A stretch of 64,000 nt of DNA from Elymus sibiricus (GCA_039707655.1 CM077672.1:457228390-457292389), one strand, 5' to 3'; numbered from the stretch's first letter, positions 11,978-23,514 are shown. The notes: generated by a model from the letters alone, not told the origin. Translations and numbers: made by a program.

Positions 11978-12290
11978 GGAAGAGCTCCCGGATAAGTTGA
12001 CGGATACAGTGTTTCGGGCGCGCCCAAAGTGGAGTCCGCCCCTGGAAGACTGGCTCAAAATCAACACTGACGGAGCGACGAATGAGGTTCAGAGAAGAGG
12101 TGGCGCTGGTGCTGTCTTCAGGAACCATACTGGCGAGTTTGTCTCAGCTGTGTCGATTCGGTATGAACACATTGTTGACCCACTAACAGTTGAGATATTG
12201 GCAGTGTTAATGGCAAGAGACAAGGGTTTCAACATGGTTCATGTTGAGACTGATTGCAAGGAGATGGGCTGGGCTGGGCGGTACTGGTAA
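11823..12290 (+). pseudogene. LINE fragment with RNase H-like C-terminal domain
   Basis: An open plus-strand frame encodes IIWAIWHSRNKYTHGE and then WLKINTDGATNEV, GGAGAVFRNHTGEFV and VEILAVLMARDKG. This is the RVT_3-type RNase H-like domain found at the C-terminus of plant LINE polyproteins, with the D of INTDGA and the E of VEILA as the first acidic positions. It begins right at the MITE boundary and lacks RT, so it is a fragment. A 35-bp poly(T)-rich insertion plus duplicated target (51 bp in total) adds 17 codons without breaking the frame. Confidence 0.75.
11932..11998 (-). mobile_element. Micro-retroinsertion: poly(A) plus 7 bp, with 16-bp target duplication
   Basis: AGCTCCCGGATAAGTT occurs at 11,932-11,947 and 11,983-11,998. 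Between the copies lie only about 28 T residues and GCGGAAG. On the minus strand this is CTTCCGC followed by poly(A). A LINE 3' end at 19.46 kb reads CACCCGC followed by poly(A), so the insert looks like an extremely 5'-truncated LINE copy. Confidence 0.85.
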
Positions 12291-12535
12291 TGGGCTTCAG
12301 CACATGACCCAAATATGTGGTCAGCCAAAAAACAGCAGCCCAAACCAGCTCACAAAACAACCCAGAAATAACAGCATGAATCTCAGAGCCAGAATCAACA
12401 ATTAGAAAATTGACTGACTTAAATTCAAAATTCAGACAACTTACATATAGCAAAAGTGTTAAATAAAAATACCACCCTCAAATATTGGAAACTTGATGTA
12501 CATCCCTTAAACTAGGCCTGGATGACTCCAGACCA

Positions 12536-15255
12536 TGGTCAGCAATGGCATGAGTGGTGGGCTCGCACTTTTTTGGCATGAAAATTGTGTTGTAGAAATT
12601 CTTGACAAAGATGATCATTATATAGATGTCTTAATAAGACAACATGCGGATGAAGAGCAATGGAGGGCTACCTTTGTGTATGGGGAACCCCGTGTCGAAC
12701 ATCGGCATTTGATGTGGGCTAAGCTTCAGAACTTAAAGAGCTCAAATGACAAACCTTGGTTGGTCATAGGTGATTTCAACGAGGCACTATGGGACTTTGA
12801 ACATCTCTCTGCAACTCCGAGACCGGAACCCCAGATGATCGCGTTTCGGGACACTTTGGAGGTGTGCGAGCTTGTAGATTTGGGCTTCACAGGCATCCCA
12901 TTTACCTATGACAATCTGCGCAGTGGAGCTAGTAATGTAAAGGTCCGTCTGGACAGAGCAACGGCAACAAATTCTTGGCGCAATCTTTTTCCCCTGTACA
13001 CCGTTCAACATGTAGTATCTCCCTGCTTGGATCATGTTGCTGTGGTATTAAAGGAGGAGCCGGACTCAGGGCGTGCAGGCCCAAAGGCTCGGCGTTATGA
13101 AGTTTTCTGGGAGCGGGATGGCAAGCTCCCAGATGTGATAAAGGAGACTTGGAAATCGGTTGGAGCTATAGATAGCATGGATAAACTACAAAGAGCACTT
13201 GCAAAAACTATGACATCGCTAGGTGCTTGGAGTAGGAAATTTGGTAATGTGGCCAGGGAGTTAGCCAAGTCTAGAACTCAGCTCGAGGAGCTTATGTCCA
13301 TGAACACTGATAGACAAGACATTAGAAGGATCACAGACAAAATGAACGAGCTGATCTATCAAGAGGAGATGATGTGGATGCAAAGATCATGGATTACCTG
13401 GCTCAAGGAAGGTGACAGAAATACGAAGTATTTTCAGAGCAAGGCTGTTTGGAGGGCACGAATAAATAAAATCCGTGAGCTTACTGATAGTTTTGGTATT
13501 GTGCATTCTAATTTTAATGAGATGGCTAGCTTAGCTAATGACTACTTCCAGAGCATTTTTTCGTGTGACCCTAATCTTGATGCTTCTTCCATCCTGGAGT
13601 TACTAGAGATAAAAGTATCACAAGCAGATAATGAAAAATTATGTGCCCAGTTCACGGATAAGGAAATCTCTGATGCGCTTTTCCAAATTGATCCCTTAAA
13701 AGCTCCGGGTCCGGATGGTTTCCCGGCGCGATTTTTTCAACGCAACTGGAGTACGCTTAAGGAGGGTGTTATTGCATCGGTCAAGGAATTCTTTAGGACA
13801 GGAGTAATGCCGGAAGGGGTAAACTCTACCTCTATTGTCCTATTCCTAAAATTCCTAACCCTATTACTATTTCTGATTTCAGGCCGATTAGTCTTTGCAA
13901 CGTCACCTACAAGGATATTTCTAAATGCCTGGTGAATAGACTTCGGCCCCTGCTAGATGATATTATCTCACCGGAGCAAAGTGCTTTTATACCTGGAAGA
14001 ATGATAACAGATAATGCTCTTGTTGCGTTTGAATGCATTCATCATATTAAACAAGAGAAGGACCCCACTAAGATCTTTTGTGCATATAAGCTCGACTTGT
14101 CAAAGGCATATGATAGAGTTGATTGGGCGTTCTTGGAGCAGGTGATGCAAAAGTTGGGTTTATCTCGCCGGTGGGTGGACTGGATAATGGCGTGCGTCAC
14201 GTTGGTGAGATATTCTGTTAAATTTAATGGAACCCTCTTGGATTCGTTTGCACCGTCGCGTGGGCTTCGGCAAGGCGACCCTCTCTCTCTCCATTTTTAT
14301 TCTTGTTTGTGGCTGATGGGTTATCTGCTGTCCTCAAGCACAATGTCTCAATTGGCAATATAACTCCTATTAAAGTATGCAGGAGAGCTCCTGGAATTTC
14401 ACATCTTCTATTTGTTGATGATACTATGTTGTTCTTTGAGGCATCCCGTGGTCAAGCGGAGAAAGTTAAGCATGTGCTGGACCTTTATAGTAATGCTACT
14501 GGTCAAAGCCTTAATTTCAACAAGTGCTCTATTTTATTTGGTGAGTCTTGTCCTTTTTCTGTCAAGGAGGAAGTAAGGGAGGTGCTGAATGTGACCAGTT
14601 TGTTCTTTGAGGAGAAATACTTGGGCCTTCCGACCCCTGATGGGCGCATGTCCAAAGGCAAATTCCGAAACCTCCAAATGAGTCTAACTAAACGTCTCAT
14701 TCAATGGGGAGATGGCCACTTAGCACAGCCTGGAAGAGAAACACTAATTAAGTCGGTGGCTCAAGCCTTACCAACTTACATCATGGGCGTGTTCAAGTTG
14801 CCGTTCTCGGTCTGTGATGAACTCACGAGGATGGTCAGAAGTTTTTATTGGGGATCGGCCAACGGAAAGTGGAAAGTACATTGGCGTGCATGGGACGATT
14901 TGTTACAGCCAAAAGATAGGGGAGGTGCTGGTTTCCGTGATTTCCGTTTATTCAATCAAGCATTATTAGCTAGACAAGCCTGGAGATTAATCTCTAAACC
15001 TGATTGTTTGTGTGCTCAAGTGTTGAAAGCTAGATACTATCCTGAAGGCAAATTGGAGGATACCGTCTTCACAGGGAATGCATCGTTGTCTTGGCAAGGA
15101 ATTAGCCATGGACTTGACTTGTTAAAAAAGGGCCTTATTTGGAGAGTTGGTAACGAGCGTAACATCCGCATCTGGCGTGACAATTGGATTCCTCGGTCTT
15201 TTTCTTACAAGCCAATTTCTCTGAAAGGGACGCGTCGGCTTCGTTTTGTTTCTGA
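12536..15255 (+). pseudogene. LINE polyprotein 5' part: AP-endonuclease and reverse transcriptase, frameshifted
   Basis: The first frame (12,535-13,935) begins in an exonuclease-endonuclease-phosphatase domain: GGLALFWHE, WLVIGDFNEAL, FTYDN and LDRATAT, ending in LDHVAVVL where the catalytic S-DH motif is expected. The RT part follows: KAPGPDGFPARFFQ (about 13,700), AYKLDLSKAYDRVDW (14,085), GLRQGDPLS (14,265) and LLFVDDTMLFFEA with the FVDD variant of the catalytic box (14,405). Then come the thumb and RGGAGFRDFRLFNQALLARQ (14,920). Frame changes near 13,850 and 14,290 break the protein. In an active element it would nick DNA and copy its own RNA in the nucleus. Confidence 0.9.
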
Positions 15256-15264
15256 ACTGTTGAA

Positions 15265-18171
15265 GAGAGAAGTCCATATTACAACCCTGAACTACCACCA
15301 AAGTCTAGATACAACCCTGAACTTCAAAATCGTCCATTTTACAACCTCAAACTTTCAAAACAGGACAAAAACCAACCCTGAACCGGTTTTGACCCTTTTT
15401 GACCGGTTTTGACCATTGAATGCCTAGTCAGCAGTACCAGTCAGCCCGCCACATCACCCAGCCACCTAACCCTAGCCCACCTAAAGGCTGTTGGGGAACG
15501 GAGCATGAATTTCAAAAAAAATTCCTACACTCACACAAGATCTATCCATGGAGATGCATCGCTACGAGAGGGGAGAGTGTGTCTACGTACCCTCGTAGAC
15601 CGTTTAGCGGCAGCGTCTCACAACGCGGTTGATGTAGTCGAACAATCCTTCGAGCTCCACCGATCGAGTACCGAACGTACGGCACCTCCGAGTTCTACAC
15701 ACGTGCAGCTCGATGACGTTCCTCGCCTTCTTGATCCAGCAAGACGTCGAGGAAGTAGATGAGTTCCGTCAGCACGACGGCGTGGCGACGGTGACGGTGA
15801 AGTAATCTCGGCAGGGCTTCGCCTAAGCTCTCCGAAAATATGACCGAGGGTGTAAACGGTGGAGGGGGGGCGCCGCACACGGCTAACAATGAATCGTGTT
15901 CTTTGGGGTGCCCCCTTGCCCCCGTATATAAAGGATGAGAGGGAGGAGGCCGGCCCCCTAGGGGTGCGCCAAGTGTGGGGAGTCCTACTAGGACTCCTTA
16001 GTCCTAGTAGGATTCCACCTCCCATACGGAGTAGGAAAGGGGGAAGGGAGAGGGAAAGGAAAAAGGGGGCTGCGCCCCCTCCCCTAGTCCAATTCGGTTT
16101 GGGCAAGGGAGGGCGCGCGCCTCCTCACGTGGCCTGCCTCTCCTTTTCCCGTATGGCCCAATAAGGCCCATTACTTCTCCCGGTGAATTCCCGTAACTCC
16201 CCGGTACTCCGAAAAATACCCGAATCACTCGGAACCTTTCCGACGTCCGAATATAGCCTTCCAATATATGAATCTTTACCTCTCGACCATTTCGAGACTC
16301 CTCGTCATGTCCGTGATCTCATCCGGGACTCCGAACAAACTTCGGTCACCAATCACATAACTCACTAAATCGTCATCGAACCTTAAGCGTGCAGACCCTA
16401 CGGGTTCGGGAATGATGTAGACATGACCGAGACGGCTCTCCGGTCAATAACCAACAGCGGAACCTGGATGCTCATATTGGTTCCTACATATTCCACGAAT
16501 ATCTTTATCGGTCGAACCTCATATGACAACATACGTTGTTCCCTTTGTCCGGCGGTATGTTACTTGCCCGAGATTCGATCGTCGGTATCCAATACCTAGT
16601 TCAATCTCGTTACCGGCAAGTCTCTTTACTCGTTCCGTAATACATCATCTTGCAACTAACTCTTTAGTCACGGTGCTTGCAAGGCTTCTGTGATGCTGTA
16701 TTACCGAGAGGGCCCAGAGATACCTCTCCGAAAGTCGGAGTGACAAATCTCAATCTCGATCCATGCCAACTCAACAAACACTTTCGGAGATACCTGTAGT
16801 GCACCTTTATAATCACCCAGTTACGTTGTGACGTTTGATACACCCAAAGTATTCCTACGGTATCCGGGAGTTGCATGATCTCATGGTCAGAGGAACGTGT
16901 ATTTGACATAGTGAAAGCAATAGCAATAAACTGAACGATCATTTGCTATGCTAACGGTTGGGTCAAGTCCATCACATCATTCTCCTAATGATGTGATCCC
17001 GTTATCAAATGACAACTCATGTCCATGGTCAGGAAATCTTGACCATCTTTTGATCAACGAGCTAGTCTAGTAGAGGCTTACTAGGGACTCAGTATTTGTC
17101 TATTATCCACACATGTATTAAGTTTCCGGTCAATACAATTCTAGCATGAATAATAAACCATTATCATGAACGGAGAAATATGATAATAAACACTTTATTA
17201 ATTGCCTCTAGGGCATATTTCCAACAAAGGCCCACTTCGCTCACAGCTTCCCCAACCCTACTTCTCCACTGCGATGCCGCCACGATGCGTGGGAGACGCG
17301 GGCGCTCCGCGCAGACACACCGGGCCACACGCGCCGGCGAACTCCGCCGCCGGCCGTCAGGCCGCCGGATCCAATTGCCGCCCGTCTCTTTTCCTCTCCT
17401 CCCTCCTCCTCTCGTCTCCCTTCTCTCCTGAGCGCCCAGCCGCACGCACCCGCCTCGTCCGGCCCCGCCACCACCATTCCAGGCCGTAGGACCATCCCCA
17501 CCACTCCGCCACAAGACCACCTCTCTCAGCCGCCTCTGCTGCCTCACAGCACCGCTGCCATCTGTCGGCAGGCGCCCGAGGCTACCATGCCCGCCTGTGA
17601 CGCCCGAGACAAGACCCCCTACGTGCAGCAACCATCGATGGCCGTCCTAGCCACACGCAGCCGCCGTGGACAGACCCGCAACTTGCCGCCCGAGCCACTG
17701 CTTCGCCATCTACCGCCGTCCAGCAGTCGTCCGTCACCCAGCCACCTCGCCGTCGGCAACAGCGTCTCGCTCTGTGCGGCGCCTCCTTTTCGTAGGTCTC
17801 CGGCGTCCATGAAGGTAGGGGCTGGCTGCAGGTGCAGGGGTGCCTTGCGCTGCCACCTCGCCGGAGCGCCACCACCGTCCGTTGGCCTCCACCGCTGCTC
17901 TTCTCTTCGCAGGGCTGGTTTGAGTGAGGAGACATTTTTTAAATTTTTTGTGGGTCCCCCATGTAAGTGAGTGGCTAGGCTGACTAGGATTGCTGACTGG
18001 ACAATTGATGGGTCAAATCCAGTCAACAGAGTCAAAACCAGGGTTGAGGGAGTGGAGGGTTGATTCCTGGCCGGTTTTCAGAGTTCGGGGTTGATTTTTA
18101 GACGGTTTTAGCGTTCGGGGTTGAAACTTAGACTTTGATGGTAGTTCAGGGTTGTAATATGGACTTCTCTC
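15265..18171. mobile_element. Mutator-like element (MULE) inserted in the LINE, 9-bp target duplication
   Basis: The ends are long inverted repeats: GAGAGAAGTCCATATTACAA on the left, its complement on the right, with recognisable similarity over roughly 100 bp. Both sides are flanked by ACTGTTGAA (15,256-15,264 and 18,172-18,180). A 9-bp duplication with long TIRs is diagnostic of Mutator-like elements. Without the nested LTR it would be 1,164 bp and codes for no transposase. The GC-rich inside (17,232-17,930) has long overlapping open frames without a domain and may be captured gene sequence. Confidence 0.9.
15489..17226 (-). mobile_element. Solo LTR of the BARE-1/Angela/WIS copia group, nested in the MULE
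   Basis: On the minus strand it starts TGTTGGAAATATGCCCTAGA and ends CGTTCCCCAACA, giving TG...CA ends. The start matches the widely known LTR start of Triticeae BARE-1/Angela/WIS copia elements. The 5-bp target duplication AAGGC is present on both sides (15,484-15,488 and 17,227-17,231). Length is 1,738 bp, about the usual LTR size for this group. No internal region or second LTR exists, so it is the product of recombination between LTRs. Open frames inside it are not genes. Confidence 0.93.
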
Positions 18172-18180
18172 ACTGTTGAA

Positions 18181-19471
18181 TGATAACGGCTCTTGGAAGT
18201 ATGATCTTTTGCAACAATACTTCTTGCAGGCGGATGTTGATGAAATTATGAAAATTCGAGCTTCCCCACGTCTTTGGGAAGATACACTAGCCTGGGCCCG
18301 GGAAAGTATGGTTCTTTCACTGTCAAAAGTGCGTACCAAGTGGCCTTTGACGAAATTCACAGAAGCAATGTTGCTGGTTCAAGCGCTAGACCTGGTGGTA
18401 GCCGATCCTGTTGGAAATTAATATGGTCTTGTGAAGTACCACCAGCGGTCAGAAATTTCGCTTGGAGATTGTCTACAAATTCGCTTCCTACATGGCAAAA
18501 GAAAAGCACTAGAGGTCTGGAGTTTGACTGAGTTGTGTCCGAGGTGTGCTTGTGAACCTGCAGATAATTTCCATGCCTTTTGCCGCTGTCCTCAGTCACG
18601 CTTATTATGGGACACTATGTCGGAAGTATGGCGGCTGCCGACCCTCTCTTCAATCCAGAACAATGGGCGCGAGTGGTTGCTAAATGTCCTTGAGCCACTT
18701 CCAGAGGTGGAGCGTTCCATGGTTCTCTTTACATTGTGGCGAGCTTGGCATATCCGCAATGAGGTTGTCCATCATAAACCAATGCCGCCCATGGAAGCTT
18801 CGAAGCGTTTTCTCGTGTCCTATTTGAATTCGATCTTGTGCCTTAAGGTGGACTTAGCTTCTGACCCGGTGAAAGGAAAACAGATTATCACATGTGATAA
18901 GGCGATGTTGCGGCCACATGAGATAGCATCTGCTCGACCCCCTGAAACTTGGCAGCCTCCTAGCTCGGGTTGGGTTAAACTAAACAGTGATGGCTCATTC
19001 TCTGACGAGGGATCTGCCGGCGCAGGTATGGTGCTCAGGGACAGCAATGGTAATATCATTTTTCTCAGCCTGTCGAGTACTGTTTTCGTGTAGAGATGCT
19101 CTTGAAGCGGAGTTGTGTGCATGCATGGAGGGTCTCTCCTTTTCCTTGCAAGAAGCAATCGTCCAATATCCATAGAGATGGATTCCATTGTGGCAGTTAA
19201 GCTTGTTCAGTCTAAAGAAGTTGATAGATCGGTGTATTCTTCCATAGTTACTGAAATTAGATATCTTTTGAGTCTTCGTGAATCCTGTATATTACTCATA
19301 TATCTTGATCCCAAAATAGGGTTAATGACAGTTTAGCTAGTTTTGCTCGTACCAAAGGTAGAACCATGACTTGGTTGGGTTCTGGTCCTGAGGAAACTGT
19401 CCAGCCAGCTGCTGATGATTGTAATTCTATGAGTTGAGTAATACAAGCTTTTCACCCGCAAAAAAAAAAAA
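18181..19471 (+). pseudogene. LINE polyprotein 3' part: zinc-binding and RNase H-like domains, then poly(A)
   Basis: This continues the LINE after the MULE. Frames switch near 18,300, 18,430 and 18,530. Visible blocks are GSWKYDLLQQYF, SAYQVAFDE, CEVPPAVRNFAWRL, LCPRCACEPADNFHAFCRCP (zf-RVT cysteines) and SGWVKLNSDGSF with GAGMVLRDSNGN (RNase H-like). The coding similarity then breaks up and ends near 19,435, followed by an A run at about 19,459-19,471. Confidence 0.85.
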
Positions 19472-19497
19472 GACTCAAAGTTCAACCATGGGCAGCG

Positions 19498-19957
19498 TCA
19501 CGCACATGCCCAGCGCGTACCCAGAGCGATCATATGGCCCAACACCCCTCCGATCATAATGCCTGAGCCGTAGAGAACCACGAACCAGACCTACACGCAG
19601 AACCAAACACGAAACACGGAAGATGAATGAAGAACACGAAAACAGATCACGATAATAAGATTAGCAGCCGGTGCATGCATGCATGCGCTCGCTCACCCAT
19701 CGGAGGTAACGCGGCCCTGCTCTCTGCTCCTCGTCGTGGGAGTAGGGCGCCGTGTCCCTGTGGTACCAGCGCTCACCCGCGTTGCCCTCCTCGGAGGCGG
19801 CGGGCGGCAGCGAGGCGAGGACGACCAGACCATCAGCGCCTTCAGCCGCCTCGTCAACGGCGGATGGGCGATCTGTCCCGCTGGGCTCGCCGGAGCTGGT
19901 GCATCCGACCTGGATGTCCACGGCGACGGCGTGGCGACCGTCGTGTTGGCCGTCCAT
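19498..19957 (-). CDS. Small two-exon gene, putative membrane protein, copy 2
   Basis: This is a paralogue of the gene at 4207-4730; the family is not recognised. Exon 1 is 19,697-19,957 (ATG at 19,957, 87 codons, ending TGG before a GTGAGC donor). Exon 2 is 19,498-19,590 after a GCGTGTAG acceptor. The join is in phase and gives 117 residues. The N-terminal part holds VDIQVGCT, GEPSGTDRPSAV and ERWYHRDTAPYS. Exon 2 supplies the hydrophobic segment VVLYGSGIMIGGVLGHMIAL. It then stops early (TRWACA) compared with copy 1, losing the second hydrophobic stretch, so it may be a shortened or decaying copy. The nested LINE ends only about 25 bp beyond its stop codon. Confidence 0.55.
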
Positions 19958-20563
19958 ACTTGCAACGCAACGAGCTCCGTGGGTATGGGCTTTGGACACG
20001 AACCACACGTATATATCAGCAGGTGTCCGTCTCCCTGAGGAAAGGATGTACGGTAGCTCCTTCCTCAAACATGGAGATCAATCGTACCAGCTGATGCAAC
20101 TCCTTTTTTAATTTTATACATCAGCAGCTGAGGCAATCTCGGACAAAGCTTGGAAGTATGATGGTGTTTGCTAAGTTTCAGTTAGTGCTAGATGATAGAT
20201 ACCCGGCACACACGTTGGTCCAGCCCCTCTGCCACGAAGCGCGTCTTACGGCGGCGGCGGGGAACAAGAGTAACCACGGTGGGCGAGAAATCCGAGATTG
20301 CCAGCCCATCCACCCAGTGATCCCCCCACTGCACTTCATACGCCGTAGCAGTGTATTCTCGTACCACTGTGACCTTCATACGCTGATACTCCTAAAAAAC
20401 GCTGCATCTCCTTATTCTCGTACCACTGAGTACCAGAGTATCCCAAAAAGTATAACATTGTATGGGCAATATACTTGAATGTCAATAAATACTTTTTTGC
20501 TTGCAAAACCTACACCAACAAAAGGCCCACTGTTGTGCACTTGTTGAGTACACTCTTGTGTAC
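19958..20563. other. 5' flank of small gene copy 2, otherwise featureless
   Basis: The proximal part shares the CTCCGTGGGT...CACACGTA block with copies 1 and 3. The rest has only short shadow frames and no recognisable motif. Confidence 0.5.
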
Positions 20564-20733
20564 TTGCATGCATGTATTGCTACTTTGAAACAAATTTCTC
20601 AAGGGTAACAAAGCAGGAGAAGAAATTTATCATTGGAATGTCAACACTTTGCATGCATGTATTGCTACTTTGAAACAAATTTCTCAAGGGTAACAAAGCA
20701 AGAGAAGAAATTTATCATTGGAATGTCAACACT
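20564..20733. repeat. Tandem duplication of an 85-bp unit
   Basis: Units 20,564-20,648 and 20,649-20,733, both starting TTGCATGCATGTATTGCTAC, differ by about one base (CAGGAGA against CAAGAGA). The near-identity means a recent duplication. Confidence 0.95.
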
Positions 20734-20806
20734 TCGACAATATATGGAAACCATCCTACAGGTTTGCAAAATTAAAAAGACACTAAGGAAACTATATATA
20801 GTGTTG

Positions 20807-21590
20807 ACAAAATGCAATGGTTGCAACAATAATGCAGGAAGGTGTTGAAAATAGGCTTCGTAATCGGCTAACCGTGGCTGCCACGCATGAGCTTGCTTGT
20901 CTGAATTCTCTGGTGCAGGCTGTCAGGATCTCTGCTACACCAGACGCTAGATGCTTACTCAATGCTGCACCTTTCACTACCAAGGGAGCCTACAAGGCTC
21001 TTTCTTCTGAACTATCAAGCCCAGGACTGATGGAGATTTGGCAGTCACGTGTGCCAAACAAAGTTAAAGTGTTTGGATGGTTGCTATACTTGGATCGCCT
21101 GAACACCCGAGCCAACCTCCTGCATAAACATATGATACAAGATGAGAGCTGCCCTCGATGCTCACACGCCTCTGAATGCAGAGATCACATTTTCTTCAAC
21201 TGCTTGGCGGCAAGGAAAGTATGGCGAGGAATCGGCATCAGACCTCGGTTCAACCCCACCAGCAACATTTGGGCCTCTACAACACCCTCACACCTGCCTA
21301 CAACTCTGAATCCCTTTATCTATCTAACTGCTCTCTGGAAAATTAATCAGATGGTATTCAATGGGGTGTCTCTCACACACCTGGATACTGTCCGTGCCAT
21401 TAGAGATGACATAACTATGTAGGCTCATCGCCTAAAATCTCATGTTCTTCGTGATCACGCTGGCCTGTGGCGTGATCACCTATCAGCTGCTGTATCTGGA
21501 TAAGATGTCAAACGTTGCAACACCCCTTTGAAATATATTCAGGTGGGGAGCCTTTCCTTTGCCCCCGGTGATCGTTTAAAGAAAAACAAA
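20807..21590 (+). pseudogene. LINE fragment, zinc-binding region
   Basis: A frame of about 200 codons reads FTTKGAYKALSSE, WQSRVPNKVKVFGWLLYLDR, LNTRANLLHKHM, CPRCSHASECRDHIFFNC and ARKVWRGIGI. This is the zf-RVT domain of plant LINE polyproteins, with the C-x2-C...H-x3-C arrangement. It stops at 21,420, but the same frame continues with two stops to about 21,500. No RT is present. It belongs to a different LINE subfamily from 12.5-19.5 kb, judging by sequence, and lies just downstream of the FBD exon. Confidence 0.8.
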
Positions 21591-21872
21591 TAGCATGAGA
21601 CGTCACCAAGTATAGAACTAACAAATAGTTGCACCTCTCATATGGAAAACATTCTGTGGGATATTACAGGAATAGGTTCCACATTAAGCATGAGATGATC
21701 TAGACCAAGTATACAGCTTGCATCCTCCTAATGGAACATATTCTTGCTGCACCAAGGAGCATTTCTTGTCTATGAAGCAAACAAGGCCCACATTGACTTT
21801 AATCATGATCATGCCTGATAAAGATTTAATCATGCCCAATAACCACTCCAGCAATGACCACCTTGCATCTAG

Positions 21873-22612
21873 CTAGAAGCATGGTAATTTTATGGGTGTA
21901 CGCCAAACCAGTTCACCATAATAACTGGGATAAATAAAGCAATCAACAGAAGGATACAGCAAACATATATTGCTGATATTCATGACGCAACCTTCAATGA
22001 CACTTTGTTTAATGTCATACGCCAGCCTGATGGTCATTGTTTTAAGCACTGGCGCCCATCTGAATATCATTGTGATGAAATCAATCTCACTGCCCCCTCC
22101 GCTGAAGTCTTCGATTTCTACTTCTTCAAGATGAGTCAAGGAGATACTTTGGCTCCTCCAGTTCTTGGGCTCATTACAAAGACAATTTTTAAGATATTTT
22201 GATGTTTGTGAAATCTGGAACATAAAAAACGTTAATAATGTATTTTCAACAAGTAGTAAATGTGTAAGATATATATGCATCATCGAGAATTACCAAGCAC
22301 CACCCTGATAGGATAACCTTAAGCCTCTGTATAGCGGTTCGAATCTGATGCATCCCTAGGAGACGCAACATCAATGCTCCAAGAACATGCCCCTTTGTGC
22401 TGAGATATAGCTCCAACGCAGAAAAGTTGGTAATCACAAGTTTCTTCATCTCATGCGCAAAGTTCGGCAGCACTGCACGAGAATGAAAATTATTCTGCAA
22501 AACAAAATAGTTATTAGGCATGATGGTATCGTGCCAAGAATTAACACACGCCTTGAAACATGCAAATACAGCCAACAAATCTAAATGATTGACAAAGAGG
22601 AGAGACAAGAGG
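21873..22612 (-). pseudogene. F-box/LRR/FBD gene, 3' part (FBD exons), separated by the CACTA element
   Basis: Exonic sequence runs from the CACTA boundary (22,612) to 22,294 and, after an 80-bp intron (GTAATTC...TTCCAG), from 22,214 to a stop at 21,873. The last exon contains the FBD signature: LTHLEEVEIEDFSG, followed by FITMIFRWAPVLKTMTI. The preceding part continues the LRR-like region (ALELYLSTKGHVLG). Across the insertion, using one copy of the AGG target site, the reading frame is continuous with 33,673-35,101. FBD proteins are usually substrate receptors of SCF ubiquitin ligases. This copy cannot yield a normal product because 11 kb of transposon and an upstream frameshift interrupt it. 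Confidence 0.88.
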
Positions 22613-23000
22613 CACTAGTAGAAAACGGACCTTTTGTCCGCAGCTTTAGTCCCGGTCGGGTTTTGAACCGGCACTAATGTGACCATTAGTCCCGGTTCGG
22701 GACGGGCATCATTAGTCGCGGTTCGTTCCGGACCTTTAGTCCCGGTTCGTAACACGAACCGGGACTAATGTGGTGGTGGCAGGCTGGTGTCAGCTGGGGC
22801 CCCCACAAGCCCCTTTAGTCCCGGTTGGTATCACCAACCGGGACTACAGGCCCCCCCTTTAGTCCCGGTTCGTAACACGAACCGGGACTAAAGGGTGGTG
22901 GCAGGCTGGTGTCAGCTGGGGCCCCCACGAGCCCCACCAACCGGGACTAAAGGCCCCCCCTTTAGTCCCGGTTGGTGATACCAACCGGGACTAAAGATCC
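22613..23000. repeat. CACTA left subterminal repeat cluster
   Basis: At least six direct and inverted copies of TTTAGTCCCGGTT(C/G)GT occur in about 390 bp, several forming palindromes such as TCCCGGTTCGTAACACGAACCGGGA-type hairpins. Such subterminal arrays bind the element's own regulatory protein in the En/Spm family. Confidence 0.9.
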
Positions 23001-23514
23001 CCTATATGAATTCGGCCAGCCCGATCACAGTACTCCTTCCTTTTTTTTCCCTTCTTTCCCTCCTCTGTTCTTCCTCTTCCTCGAGCTCATCCTCCATTTT
23101 TGCCAAAATTTGTCAAGATTTGGAGGCACCCCATCCATCCAAGTGTTCACAAAGGTTAGCAACTTTGTCCTTTCATCTCTCATTGCTAGATTAGCTCTTG
23201 CAATGCTCTATAAGTATAGTGATTTGTGGGTTTTAGTTTGGGAGTATTTATATGTGGTAGTTCATTTGATTTATATGCAATTTGAGCTCAAATTAACTTC
23301 TTACTTTGCATGTGTAGGTGTGGTTTACTTAGTGCCTTCCCGTCCCTGTCCTAACCACCGTCGATCGCCCGCACCGTCCCGTCGCCGTCACCACACCTTG
23401 GTGAGCCTCTTGTTCGTTCTTATCCTTTTTATATAAAAAAATCTTATTTGTATGATTTAGATAGTTAATTGTATAATTTTCTTACATGTATGATTGTTTG
23501 TTATACATAGTGCC

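Larger units (their letters stand above)
12536..19471 (+). mobile_element. 5'-truncated LINE, interrupted by a nested MULE and solo LTR
   Basis: The element runs from within the endonuclease domain through RT, zinc-binding and RNase H regions to a poly(A) tail at about 19,459-19,471. It is split at 15,256-15,264/18,172-18,180 by a 2.9-kb Mutator-like element. Removing that element restores continuity between the zf-RVT approach region and the rest. It has several frameshifts. No target duplication was found: the sequence before 12,536 and after the poly(A) do not match convincingly. Confidence 0.85.

Noticed and set aside
12469..12535. Possible 5' target duplication of the LINE
   Set aside because: It does not match the sequence after the poly(A) at 19,472. 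The similarity is to 3744-3815, a dispersed repeat.
15618..16264. Several open frames of 90-160 codons on both strands
   Set aside because: They lie within the solo LTR, have no domain, and overlap each other; LTR sequence explains them.
22336..22345. GGTTCGAATC, a T-arm-like box, possible tRNA gene
   Set aside because: No acceptor stem, D-arm or anticodon arm can be formed around it on either strand, and it lies inside an FBD-gene exon.
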